Assembly (NCBI GenBank): GCA_030737835.1
Contig: JAUJYN010000013.1
Location: 2,709,484 to 2,773,483, forward strand
Direction: 5' to 3'
DNA length: 64,000 nucleotides
From: Acorus gramineus
Lineage: Eukaryota > Streptophyta > Magnoliopsida > Acorales > Acoraceae
Under the pieces are notes generated by a model, which worked only from the letters and a program-made list of their open reading frames with translations, was not told the DNA's origin and did not search any database. The translations under genes were made by a program, and so were the position numbers. This document shows positions 12,478 to 25,425 of the stretch, in pieces (the first letter of the stretch is position 1; every line of letters begins with the position of its first letter).

Positions 12478-12660
12478 TAATTTATAATATGTTGATGTTC
12501 TCACCATGTCCATCTTGACGTTGTTGTATTACGAAATAATGTTATTATAAGTTATAACTAAGGCAGCATTTAACCTGTGATGTAGGTCACATCACCCATA
12601 ATGAATGTGTGCAACAAATGATAATTGTTGATAATATCATTAACATCACAAAAGAGTGAA

Positions 12661-12684
12661 GGGGGGGGGGGGGGGGGGGGGGGG
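12661..12684 (+). repeat. Poly-G tract (24 G)
   Basis: Uninterrupted G run lying exactly where the left terminus of the second hAT copy should be. Confidence 0.95.
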
Positions 12685-13557
12685 AAGGGACCGACCCGGA
12701 TCCGATTATACGTGTAATATACCCGATTCTATTTGGATCCGACTCAGCGGACCTGAACAAACAAACGGGTCGGGTCCGAGTTCACCCTACCCTGACCCGT
12801 TGAACCCGAGACCCGATTGTTTTATTAAAATATGCTCATATATTATAAGATCATTAGTATTAGTTGATACATAATTTCATTTCTTACTTAACTTATTTTT
12901 GTATCTACAAGTTCATAAATCATAATCATAACAAACCCATAAATCATAAGTCATAATCATAATCATAACATTTTTTTTTGTTGTGTTGATGTTGCAACTT
13001 GCAAGAACTTGATTGTTTAATATGTAATAAACTTAGTAATGTATTGTCGTCGGTTTGTTTTGGACAATTAACTTATTAGCTTTTAAATTTGTATGATTAA
13101 TTAGTTTGTTGCATGATTTATGTTTATTATTTAGGTTAATATGTTAGTGTTTATTGTTTTGAATGTTGTTTAGGTTAATATTGTTTTGAATGTTTGTATA
13201 ATTAGTTATGTTTATTATTTAGGTTAATATGTTTTTTATGTTAGTGAATATTGTTTTGGATGTTGTTTAATAATTCATTTACTTCTTTTGAATTGCATAA
13301 AATTATATTTAAACATAGTCTAATTAATAATAATATTATATTATAAAAAATTTCAAATAGAATGGTAAGGCAAACAAATACATGAACTCTTCTTGTTTTT
13401 TTTTTTTTTACCAACCATCCGGGTCGGATCGGACCCAATTCGGGTCTGGGTCCACATTTCCCCGGACTCGCCGGGTCCTGGGTTGGACCCGAACCCGCCA
13501 GGTCTTGCCACGCATCGGATCCAGGTCCACCCCGACCCGGACCCGTTGACAGGCCTA
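12685..13557. mobile_element. Non-autonomous hAT-type element (copy 2), left end lost
   Basis: Collinear with copy 1 (GATTATACGTGTAATATACCC, the GTATTAGTTGATACATAA block, the GTTTAGGTTAATATTG units, the terminal ACCCGTTGACAGGCCTA at 13541-13557). The first 25-30 bp including the terminal TAGGCCTG are missing and replaced by the poly-G tract, so no 8-bp duplication can be scored. An extra internal segment near 12960-13060 is absent from copy 1. Confidence 0.75.
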
Positions 13558-14456
13558 AGGGAGAGGGGTAGTCCCCGATTCATATAACTCGATAGTCATC
13601 CATCGATGTATATAGATCACAATGCAATAGAAAATAAATCATCAATTTTTTCTCCACATTTTTGGCTCTCCATAGATGAGGGCCCTAGACGAGACGGTGT
13701 CGTCTACACTCAAAACCAAGTCTGACAATCTGACATTCATCTTCTACATTGAGATAATATATAAATTACATACACGTGGGTCTGTGTTTTAAATATTCTT
13801 ACTCTGGACATAGTTATTTTTCCTCAAATCAAGACACGACATTTATTCATTGACCAGAATCCTACGGCTTTGAACATGAAACTATTCCACCCAGAAGCAA
13901 ACATGAGAAACTCAGCTTTAATAAATATAACCATGATAAGAGAGATGAATATCATGGCCTATACAACAGAATCACAATTCTTCAAAAAACATTAACCATA
14001 CAAATACCAAGACACCTGCACGGGTAAGTGTTAAAGTTCATGACCCCATGAAATCTTCTACAGATGGGAAAAGATTAAAAAAACCTTCCCATGGAGATAG
14101 AACCATATAATTATAAACAACTTATGAACAACAATAAGAGAAAAAAATACATTATTATTAGACAAATATATAGGAAAATCAAATAGTCTAAATTGTTTAT
14201 TTTACTATAAGGTTGTTCAACTATACTGTACACAACAATCTGATAAAACACGAATCCTAATCTGCACAGAGGGGAGGAAAAGAAAAAAAAAAATCAAGAC
14301 TCAGCGTAGTTTCACAACCCATAAAAGAAGATGTGATGAATATACAGCAGAAGTATGAATTCAGCAATGAAGATGAAAGTTGGATGTCGGTGTCGGTGAA
14401 GAGGGAGGATGCAAAGAATATTCAATCAATCGTAATGATGGAATAAATAAAACCCA
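13558..14456. other. Intergenic DNA and probable 3' UTR of the CTD phosphatase-like gene
   Basis: No ORF of note. The 200-300 bp next to 14457 probably contain the 3' UTR of the minus-strand gene; no clear polyadenylation signal could be chosen. Confidence 0.35.
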
Positions 14457-17400
14457 TCAATCTTCATTGCTAAACCTCTTTGCAATTAGAGGACGGACAT
14501 CATCCGCATGAACCAATGTCTCCAGGAATGGAAGAAGGCAGACCAATGCCTGATCCGATTGATCATCAAACCAGCTCGTAATGGGTATTCCGTTATTCAC
14601 TTGCAACCGGAAAACCTGTATTCATGATAAAGTGAAATATTTAAATGGCAGGTCATATATGAATATCACCGAGGATTGATTATACAATGGTAAAGCCATG
14701 GAATAAACCTGATGGGCAATATTAAATTTAGATTCATTTTTTCTGTGCATGAGGACTTGCAATTTTTACATGATTTACTGATCCAGTGAAAAAAAATTTG
14801 ACCAATAGTAAGGGGACATGTAATCCTTTCACTTTTTGGTACAAGTTATCACTTCTGTTATTGGACCACGTCACTACAATTCACCAAATTACTCAAAGAT
14901 TTTGGTTACTGGATAATTTTCCTTATGTAGAGAGCATTTGGAAGACGAGTCATGATCCAATGACCAAATATTTGACCAATTTGGTGACCAGATTGATTTT
15001 GGTCCAATCACAAGAAACATTTCATCCCATCACTTTTACATAAGAATGTTGTCACATTGGGATTGGTCAGGTAAGCTTGGGTTCACCAATTTGGTCAAAC
15101 TTTTGGGCATTGGATGGTTTTCCTTGGAAGAACACCAGTTTTAGAGTTATGATATGGCAGCAGATGTCACATAAAATCAATGGATGATGTACTGTAGAAA
15201 TAATACCTGTGGTGAATTATCAACTATGGCGACCTTTGATAGGTCAAGACCCAAAACAGTCAGATCCTTCGTACAGTTACCATCTGAAAATATGCATGAT
15301 TCACGATACATGCGCTGGGATATGAGCTTCTTTTCTGGATCCAGTATATCTAGCAATGGCTCAGCGTAGATGCTTTGGCTGGCTGTGAATATCACAACAT
15401 CAAACATTTGGGCAACTCTCTCTAGAAACATCTGGAGGTGAGGTCTCCGCTTTACACACACCATGTGTTCCCTCATTTCGAGGAACACTGGAAAGGTGAA
15501 ATCTGCATCATCACAATGCTCCAAAGAAGAGTGCACGAGCGTTTCTGAGAACAAAAGCGACAGGCAGAATTTTAGATGATCTATTTTTTTCTCACTAACA
15601 AACAAATAAATGACAGCATACTCACAGAATGTTTTGACTATTGAAATTGAATTATACATTGGAAAATAATAAAAAATCATATTTTCACAGCTTAAATATT
15701 CATGCAACTTGGAATTTGTCATTTTTAATTTGGACTTGTTTCCTTGCAAAGCAATAAGAAGTAGAACAAATGCACATCCAAAAGTAAGGAGTACATGAAA
15801 TAACTGTCATATTATCCAAACAACATGAAGGAAAAGAGAGAAAAGAAGACCAAGAGTAAGAAAACTTTACTGACAACATGAGCTCAAGCCAATGATAGTT
15901 GATATTATCCAAACAACCAAATATGATTATAAATTATGAGATGCCGAAAATACTACTAACCATAGTGAGTTCAATAAAGTTCAAAGGTCAATTCCCATCA
16001 CCATTTGGAGGGTTCTCAACAGCTCCTCTATCCATGTTTCTGTAGTCAATGGCCACAAACCCACTAACATCCCCCAACTGATGGCTTCAACAGAGCTATT
16101 GCCCAGTTATTTGACTGTTCCAGCAAACCTCATCAAGTTTTCTTCTAAAAACTCATCCTAATTTCCCCTACCATCCTATTCCTAATCCTAATCTGTGAAT
16201 TTAAATCCACAACATTAAATAGATAATTCAATTCCAAATAATCCTCTATCAATTCAACGCATGTTGGTGACGACCTGACGACATCTGGTGGGAATGTGTC
16301 ACCCTAAAGTACTATAATGATGCAATAACTTGGGCCATCCCTTTGTTAATGCTATGATAATTCCGACAATTTCCTTGGCTCTGCTGCGCTGATCGACAGC
16401 TTCTCTTACATGGCTACGATTCCCATATATTGCCCCTGTTTTTCTTTTAGGCATGTCCTATGTCTTAAGTTCACTTATTTGGTTGGGGTGGACATACTTT
16501 GATTTTGTTTTAGAAGTTTGGTCAACATCACAAAGAGCACGAATGTCAACAGATACATAGTGGATATGTTAATTTTCGTATCTGCATTTGTTTTTCCATC
16601 AACAAATTCAAATAAGAAAAATATATCGATTAGATATGAAAACCGATTTCTTTATCTGGTTTGAGCAGATTATGAATATGGATTGAATACTAGTAGGATT
16701 ACGAACATGTTTGAAAATCACGTATTAGATATCTATAGAAAAGGTTTTGTTTTCAAAATTTTCAAACAATATCAATTATACTATAAACAAATAGTTTATA
16801 ACCCTGTTTCTGGCGACATGGTTTTGTTCTTATAGGTCTTGAGTTTGAATCTTTCCAAGCTTGCCCAATAGGGGTGATAAACGAGCTCAGCTGCTCAGGC
16901 TCTCGTTCGATTAGATAAATGAACCAAACTTGAACAATTTTCAAAGCTCGATTGTAAACGAGTTGAGCTCGAGCTAGGCCACGAGCCTATACGAGCTCGT
17001 TTCGAATATGATTGTTTAGTGACGATTTTTTAATATGATTGTCTATTTTTGGCATGCTATTTGTTTTCTACATGTTTTAATTGTTAAATGAGCTTTTTTT
17101 TAACTAAACGAGCTCGAGCTCGAGCCTTGGTTCGAGCTTGCACTCGAGCTTTCTTTACAAACGAGCCAATCCGAGCTCAACCGAGCTTTTCACGAGCTTG
17201 AACACAAAATTAAGCTCGGTCCCGAGCCGAGCCGAGCCGAGCCAAACATGTCAAAGCTCGGCTTGCTCGGCTTGTTCACCACCCCTATTACCCAATGCAC
17301 AAGGTTTGTGAATTATTGGTTTTCCCAACTAACATTAGGGTTCTTCATAACCAAAAAAACAAATAGTTTATATGGACTAATAAATTATGAACATTACACA

Positions 17401-20366
17401 TGAAACAATAACAACTAATATGTTTGAAATATTAACATATTAAATTAGTCTTTACAACATATATCACTAACAAAGTCCATTTTTATGAGAAATTGAATTC
17501 AACTTTTATTTCTAATATTGTTCAACCTACTGAATATATGGAGAAAAATAAATAGAAAAACAAGTATATATCATGCACTTTGCATATATAGTAACACAGA
17601 TGTGATTCTAAAGTTAAAACAATATGTGGATCAGGGCAATAAATCATATCAAAAGAAAAGATAAAACCACCCTTGCATCACTTAAACATAAGGCAAAAAT
17701 GCTGGAGTACATCTATACAAGAGAGTTTCTTGACTCACAAAACCATAGGTCTCCTCATTTGATGTATGATCCTATCCTAGACTTTTAGAGACAGTACTGT
17801 CTGTTCTCCTAGGTTTGATCACAGATTTGCAAGCTAAAGGCTAAAGCAAAACCCGTAGATGAACTTAAATAAACGTGGATGAAGCCAAATTAAATAGCAC
17901 AGAAGATGGAGAATTTAGAATTTTGCAAACGAAGAAAACAACATAAAAAATATTGAATACATATCCATATAAAAGAAGATTGATAATATAAATGACAAGA
18001 AACATGACCTAGATATTAAAATGAGTATAAAGGACATGTACATCTGAATGTGTGTATCAAAGACAGTCACTTGTCAGACACATCACACCTGCAGAGGAAT
18101 CAACATGATATAATGAGGACATGAACATGGGAATTGGTAACCAACAACAATATGGATGTCAAACATGGATCCAAAACTGGACACAGGATTATTGTGGAAC
18201 ATCGCCAAATGAACAAGGAATCAATATCGTCTACCATCCATACCAAAATTACGTAAACATTCTTATTATTATTATTTTGCTGAGAGAACATCAGCAGAAA
18301 TTTTTATTCATGGAATAGTAAAACTGCAAAATGAATGGTAAGAATAGAGTCAATCCTCTTCCAAACATAAAAATAAGACAAGATATACCGAGGCAATAAA
18401 AAAACAAAACTTAAAAAAATTCCTCAAAAAGCAGCACATGTCAGACTACTAAAGCCCAACCCTCAGGAATAAGAAAAGCTCATCAATGATCAGTGATAGG
18501 GAAGAATACCTGCCTTATGAGTGTCCCATGATATGAAACAACCAAAATGCAACATTCATTTTTTTTTTTTTTTTCAATTATCATGGAACCAGAACTAAAA
18601 GTAAGCTAACAAAGATGCATAAGAAGAAAAAATAAATAAATAATGGTTCTGCATATTACCAGGAGATTTCATAATATAATGACAAAGAATTGACTTTGAG
18701 ATTCTAAAGATAATGACATGCTCTGAGAAAGATTCTAATAAGAGACAACATAGCCTTGAATATCCGAAAGAAAACATAATGCAATTAAAAAGCTTACCAT
18801 CCAAATCAAGAACTAATGTCACGTTTTTCCTTTTCTCTGTCGGATCAGGTAACCATTCGGGGAGAAGGGATTGAAATTGAACCGCCTCTGAAAGATTGTC
18901 AAAGCTTTTAAAGAAGAACTGTGGATCAAAGTCCATTTCTTGATCATAACTATAATCAGTAATCACATTCCCCCCACCGAAGGACTCCATCTGATGAAGT
19001 GCAAGATACAAGCATGAATTGTCAGGGTTTATCATGGCTTCATCAGTTGATTCTTCATCAAGAACATTACTTGTGTCTACAGTTTCCTCAAGATCAGGAA
19101 GTACCATGAAACTCTCCGGTGTGTCAAAAAACTTATCTAGATCCATACAGTCATAATCAAGGAAATAATTAGCTGCTGTTAGGCAATCAAAATTGATGCT
19201 CCCATTGAAGGATGAGGTGGTGACACGCGCATCAGAAACGGATGATTTTGTTATATTGCATGTTTGGTAATCATGTGAACTTGAGCTTCCATCATCGCTT
19301 TCATCGACGGCAGTGAGTGTGGAATCAGTATGTTCATCATTTTCAACTGCAATGAATGGGAATCGTAAGACATAGACTAACCGTGCTTTTATCAGAATAA
19401 ACACAGGAACAACTTTAGCGAATGAGAAAAAACATTCAAATATTCCCTCAGACATTGCAAGCAAGTGGCGATCACTGAAAACTTTGGACTACGTGTCCCA
19501 TCATATAGATATGATTTGGTGGGACAATATTCAAATAACAAGTGGTGAACCAATAGTCCAGGAGAATGTTATGTTACAGACACTCATCCACATAATCGTT
19601 TTTGTCACACGAACTTTCACTTCTTCAAATCAATAAGTGTAAAAAATGGATGCATGGGTACTGATACCATTGATGTACACACCACATCCACTGTTCCAAG
19701 CAAATTATGAAAACAATATACAGGAAAATACAAGTACTTATAAGTGATTTGCCTTATGATGAAAATAAATAAATGTTCATAGTGAATTGGCACACGTACA
19801 GATTTGAGTTTTCGATGAAATATGAATCAGATTAAATACATGAGATATAATATAAAATACAAAAAATGAACAAGTAACTACTGAAGCGCTCCTATATCTT
19901 ATGAAATTGTAATAAGTTGATCAATGCTGACAAAGTTACTAGCATCAAAGTGGAAGTAACACATCAGAAATTGTGATGGAACTCTCTAAGTGAAAATACA
20001 TTTCCAGGGCAAAATTTGCCCTGAAAATGTGAATCATGTGGCTGTACAACACAGTACTAATAATAAAATAATTGCATCCATAATCCACTTCATTTTTGTG
20101 AAGACAGTCCAACTTCAATTAAGATGATGGAGATAATATGTGAATTATGTAAGAACATACACAAGTACACTGATGTCAGAAGGCTAATGACTGTGCATAA
20201 TGGATTTGCATATATTGCATGAACTGGATTCCAATATGGTTAAGATATGACAGATAAAGTTTTCATAATAATAAGATCATGGAAATCTTTTACCTATACC
20301 AATTGGATCGATCTGTTTGGACTGGGCTTCGTCAGACCCAAGAATAGGGGCACAGGCTGCTTCCAT
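14457..20366 (-). CDS. CTD small phosphatase-like protein (SCP1-like, HAD family)
   Basis: Four coding exons with GT-AG borders and consistent phases: 20366-20294, 19346-18798, 15544-15207, 14615-14457, giving 372 aa. The product is a HAD-superfamily Ser/Thr phosphatase of the FCP/SCP type, related to plant SSP4/SSP5 and animal CTDSPL2, expected to act on phosphorylated proteins such as the RNA polymerase II CTD in the nucleus. The catalytic DLDET (residues 205-209, DxDxT) is split across the exon 2/3 junction. VIFTASQSIYAEPLLDILDP and KVAIVDNSP are further family motifs. The N-terminal about 190 residues are acidic and Ser/Asp-rich, low in complexity. Exon 20294-20397 has an acceptor 31 bp before the chosen ATG, and the frame is open back to that acceptor, so a longer N-terminus from an upstream exon is possible; none was found. 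No disabling mutation seen. A hAT MITE lies in the 3.25-kb third intron. Confidence 0.88.
16869..17287. mobile_element. hAT-type MITE in an intron of the phosphatase gene
   Basis: Starts TAGGGGTGATAAACGAGC and ends with the imperfect complement (GCTTGTTCACCACCCCTA). Flanks TTGCCCAA (16861-16868) and TTACCCAA (17288-17295) form an 8-bp duplication with one mismatch. The 419-bp interior consists of GAGCTCGAGC/GCTCGAGC-rich subterminal arms around an AT core. No coding capacity. Confidence 0.85.
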
Positions 20367-21292
20367 GATATACAGGCAAGCATCAGATTGAAAAAACCTG
20401 CAAGATATTAACCATTGCTATTACATTAACTTGAAAGGAGGATATACGACATAAAATTATCAAAAGTGCTTGAAAACAAATATATAGGTATTATTTTCTA
20501 TGAGATACCCATAGATTTGCTGGTTTTAAGGAAAAATAATCCGTTAAGTCCATATATTTTATGCAATATTTTGAACCATAGAATCATACTAATTTCCCCA
20601 AAAAAGTGACGCACATTGTTTTTTTGTTGTGTACCAGATTCATATGAACTAAAATGGATCAACTTGCTTTTCTATTTAATTTTCATTACATAAGTGAAAA
20701 AATCTATGAAGGAAAGAAAAATTAAACCTACCCTTAAAAGCAGTTAATGCTATTCCACACTTCAAAAATTCAATTTGTGACTTCAACTTTGCAAATAATC
20801 TTTGTGGCTTCAACTTCTCTAACAAAAGTTAATTTAAAAAGAGAATAGCCTATTCCCTGTACCTCATATGGGCTTCACAAAATATGGAATTTATTTCACT
20901 ACAGATATCGGACTCCATGGAGCAATTTTAGAGCTACGTTTTCATTGATTGGTCAGCGCTGCACTTTTTTTATAGCATGAAGAACTTATGATAGAATACG
21001 CATAATCTCGATGAAAATTGGCGGGGGTTATGGTCCAGCTTTAATGATGGAATATTTAAAGGAGCTGACTAGGGGGTTCCTGCATGTAACAAGGTGCTTG
21101 GAGGGGAGAGATCAGATACGGTCGTAACCTTTTGCTTTCTTTATACAAATAGACCTGTTAGCCCAAGTGCTTTACTATTTTTCCAAGCAATGGCCCCTGA
21201 AAATTTAGAAAAAGGGAAAAGAGAACTACATTTATATGACCAATAAAAGTTACTTCATGTTCATGGGTTATCGTAAATAATAACATTACATA

Positions 21293-21354
21293 GTACACAA
21301 TAATTCATTCATTTATTCTTCACGTACACAATAATTCATTCATTTATTCTTCAC
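21293..21354. repeat. 31-bp perfect tandem duplication
   Basis: Two head-to-tail identical copies (21293-21323, 21324-21354) within the first intron of the phosphatase gene. Confidence 0.9.
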
Positions 21355-22317
21355 GTTTATTAGACACTACTTATTATATGTGCTCAGCTGCCCATCGTTA
21401 ATATTCTTTATGTGCATATAATGTAGCATGTTTCAGCCACCATTCACCAAAAACTTTATATGGCATGAATTTCACATTATATTGTTTAAACTCTTCTTTT
21501 TGAATATCAAATCATTCATTTCATACACAGATTTACACTTTTGAAACACCAGTGTAGCTTAACACTCTGAACTATGAATGTTCAGCCTACACAGTATTGA
21601 AGTCTACAAGAAGATAGCAGGCCTTTCTCTTCCTCGTGAAACTAAAATTCAATAACCCAATCTTTAAGCCTAATGCAAAGATTTAGCATGTGATAATCAC
21701 CAAAGGCAAGATAAATACAAATCTAGCTGGTGAGCACAAAAACCAGGTCTTTCAACTTGATCTAGTTAATAGTTAAGAGGATAAAGAAAACAGTGCTTAA
21801 AATGACTTGGGGTAACATAAAATTTAAGTAAATTTCACATAAAAGGATATCCAAAATCTGATAGAGGAACCAATGATTAAGAAAAAAGAAACCCAAATCA
21901 GAGCCCCACAATTTGCAAACAGAGACTAACATCCAACTCCAGAAAGCATTGTGAACCAAAAAAAAGTGCAGGAAAAGATGATTTAGGGGGGAACTTTTTT
22001 GAAGGGAAAATGATGCATTGAAAAACACACATCAAGACTCACCATTATAATAAGCCCACAAAACCAAATCCCGAAAACCCAAAATCAATAGTTGATATAA
22101 AAAAGTAAGATTTTAAATGGAATAAGAGACGTGAATTAAAAATCTAACCTTCTATCTCAGTATCTCACAATAAATCACATGAAAAGAAGACCCAAAGAAC
22201 CCAGACCCCAAAACTTGGAATCCAATTTGCCAAAAAGTACAAAAATATTTGAATGAGAAAATTCAAACTTCAAACTGAGTAAAAAAAACCAATCTCCCAA
22301 CCGAGCCCATAGAACAC

Positions 22318-22562
22318 AATAATCACTCACATACACACACAAATCGATACCCCATATGGCCATATCTAATACTCAACATAAAAGGAAAAAAAAAAACTTA
22401 ACTGATAAAAGAAAATATTCATCAAACAAACCCATCTAAGAAGACAATAATCACTCACATACACAAATCAATACCCCATATCCAATACTCAACATAAAAG
22501 GAAAAAAAACTTAACTGATAAAAACAAATATTCATCAAACAAACCCATCTAAGAAACCCAGA
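22318..22562. repeat. Tandem duplication of about 125 bp
   Basis: The block starting AATAATCACTCACATACAC and running to CAAACCCATCTAAGAA occurs twice in direct succession (about 22318-22442 and 22446-22560) with small indels. It lies in the phosphatase gene's 5' intron. Confidence 0.75.
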
Positions 22563-22914
22563 AAAGATAACTTTTTGTCTAAAAAGACAGTCATGAATTA
22601 TCATAAGAACAAAAACCCAGCATACAAAAATCACCCAAAAAAAAAACAGAGAAACAAATGGAAAGAAGACCCACAAACCCAAAACTCAAAGACCCAAAAT
22701 CAGGTAACCCCAAAGAAAACTCCTTTAATGAAAAACCAGTGATGAATCATCATAAAAACAAAAACCCACATAAAAAAAGTCACCCAGAATTCAAAACAAA
22801 GCAGAACCCACAAAACACCAAAGCAAAGCTTAACAACAACAGTACCAAACAACAAAGAGAGAAGGCCTGAAAAAAGAGAACTTGAAACGACTCTTCAAGG
22901 ACAGGGGGAATCAC

Positions 22915-23125
22915 CTGTAACAGAGCTTCCTCTGTCTTCCTTTCTCTGCTTCTCTCGTTTTTGTGTTTTGACTCTTCTCGGACAAAAGAAGGAGAGAGAG
23001 AGAGAGGGGAGGGGGAGAGAGAGGTGTGTAATGAATCAGAAGATCCTCCGATTTCCACACATCAGACGGTCTTGATCGATGTAATTTCGACCCGGGCTCG
23101 ACCTCTCCAAATCTGACACGTGGAA
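22915..23125 (-). promoter_or_regulatory. Promoter and non-coding first exon of the phosphatase gene
   Basis: On the minus strand, a CT-rich leader typical of plant 5' UTRs runs from about 23050 to the donor GTTACAG|GTGATT at 22915/22914. It would splice to the acceptor at 20398/20397, leaving the start codon in exon 2. A CACGTG (G-box) is at 23117-23122, some 70 bp upstream of the leader. The transcription start is inferred, not seen. Confidence 0.5.
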
Positions 23126-24296
23126 ACACCGGTGATCAATGTCCGCGCTCAACGGACGGCAGAGATTGAATTGAGCCGCGCTGGCGAGCTGTGACTTGTA
23201 AAAGTGACCTCACCTTTGGTAATGTTTTTTTTTTTAATTTTTTTTTTTAAGTTTTTTGAAATTTTTATACTCAGATTCTAGGGAAAATACTTCTAAAAAT
23301 TAGAGATACATAAATAAGTCACTTTTAAAAATTTTATCTAAAAAATTTTTCTTTCATAATTTTAAAAAGTAAAATGACTTGACTACCTCTATGATCTCTA
23401 CTCTTTAAACATCCCAAATGTATTTAATTGTTTAATAAAGAATAAAATTATATTTTAATTTATGCATCAAGTTTATTATTATTTTTTGTATATATAAATA
23501 CATCATTAAGAGTTAAATGATAAAAAAACAAATTTCATTATAAAATATTTTTTTAGACATTCTAAACTTTTTATAGTTTTATGAGGCACTTGTATGCTTA
23601 ATATTATATGGAAAAAAACTTTAGGAAAGACATTTAGAAAATATATAAAAAAATTAAAAAAAAAAGTTATAAAAAAACCAAAAAAATCTTGTAAATTTAT
23701 TAACGATAATTTTAACAATTTTAACATTTTTTATAGCATACTTAAAAAAATTGATAACATATAAAATTACTCTCAAATAAAAATTATTTATTATATTATT
23801 ATTAATTTTTAATTAGATAATTGTTATGAAAAATTTTAAATATGATGAAAGAGAGTTTAAAAATTACATAAGGGTATGTTAATTTTTTTCGTTTCTAAAA
23901 TTGAGAAATTAGATATTTTCTTATATAATTTTTAAAAGTTGTTGATTCGGGTATTTCAAACTTTAAGAAATTTTTTTTGAGTATTTTTACCAGGCTTTAA
24001 ATCATGGCCCACTAGTCCACTAGTTGACCCTACTTAGATTTTATGTTTAAAACCCTCAAATTGTAAAAGTTTATATATTAGAAATATTTCATCTCTTTTA
24101 TTTGATGATTTATCTTTTATTAATGTAAGTTTTGTTCTATTTTTTTAAAAAAAATTTATGTTTTTGATAAATATATGATAATAGTAGTTTTTTTTTACAT
24201 TTTGTGAAATTTATTTTTTAAAATGACCTCATTTATAAAAATTCCCAGAGTCGCCACTGTTGTATATGTAATCCTACGTGTAACCCCCATGTGCTT

Positions 24297-24344
<48 letters not shown>

Positions 24345-24969
24345 CATACGTTGAAATATATAAAAATCAAAATATATTATAATCAATTCTATATATCCAC
24401 TCATGCAAAATAAAAAAAATACAATTTAATAATGTATACTTTCATAATCAGAATTTTTCCAATCGGTTTCTAGAGTCCTTGGGGAAAGTACAACTAAGGT
24501 ACTAATAAGACACAAACTTTGAGAGAGATATCCCTGGTTCATGTTGAAAAAAATGAATCAACTGTTTATTCTCCACAAAAGAACCCATAATAGGAAGTTG
24601 TATTAAACACACTCAACTGTTTATTATAAAGGCCAAAAAATAGCCATGCTATTGGAATAACCAACAACCCCCTGAAAGGCTGAAAATGGTAACTATTGGA
24701 ACAAATTATGTGATTTTCCTTCTTAAGGATTCATGGAGTAAAAGAGAACCTGAAGCATGAATGTGTACAGATATCACAGCCTGGATTTTTGGAGTTGAAA
24801 TATCATTTTCACTTCATAACTTCTACAAAGGTAACCTGAGACACCTCACCAATTTCACAGCATCAAAATTCCAAAGTGCTAATTGCCAAATAATAGTTAT
24901 CTTTGAATCGAACCATTACAGCTTGAGTAAAATGCAGGTAACAATGGCTAGTAAAACTATAAGAAATAA
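23126..24969. other. AT-rich intergenic DNA with a (TA)n run
   Basis: No gene recognised. A TA microsatellite occupies 24299-24342. Long A/T homopolymers are frequent between 23220 and 24190. Confidence 0.6.
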
Positions 24970-25147
24970 ACAATTTCAGAACAATAAATTATGGCACAAA
25001 GAGGACTACTCCAGCATTAAGTTCTAATTCATATATTAAATGAACTAATTAAGTGGAAGTCTGAAACCATGAAATTGATAATTCTTTGAGGCTTTCCCCA
25101 CTTCTGGCCTTCATAATTTGCAAGTCCCATACCCATAAACTTCACAA

Positions 25148-25425
25148 GAGTGCTGCTACGCTTAGTTTTTTTCTCAGTCCAAAACACAGACATATATGCC
25201 TCGTTACAGACTCAGTGAAGCATATACCTCATTAGATGATGTATATACCTTATTAAAATTTTTCTTACACTTATTAGAAATGAGTTCATTCAACTCAAAA
25301 TTGAGTAACATACACTTTTCATCAAAACATATACTTCATTAGATGATGTTTACTATTTTAAAAAAAATAAAAACACTTGAGGTCTGAGTTTTGGTTAGTG
25401 AATGTGACTGAGTGTATCATTTTCC
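25148..25425 (-). mobile_element. MITE 'R' copy alpha with perfect 9-bp target duplication
   Basis: A 278-bp unit running GAGTGCTGCTACGC ... GAGTGTATCATTTTCC, flanked on both sides by ACTTCACAA (25139-25147 and 25426-25434), a perfect 9-bp duplication. Ends share CTCAGTC and CCAAAAC/ACAGAC blocks in inverse order, giving weak TIRs. The interior repeats ATATACCTCATTAGATGATG. The same unit in the opposite orientation is at 46655-51732. Size and duplication length suggest a Mutator-like MITE. Confidence 0.8.

Noticed and set aside
22780..23129. Ser/Leu-rich ORFs near the phosphatase promoter
   Set aside because: They follow a CT-rich 5' UTR and intron start, not a coding exon.
24195..24404. Minus-strand ORF across a TA run
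   Set aside because: Microsatellite artefact.
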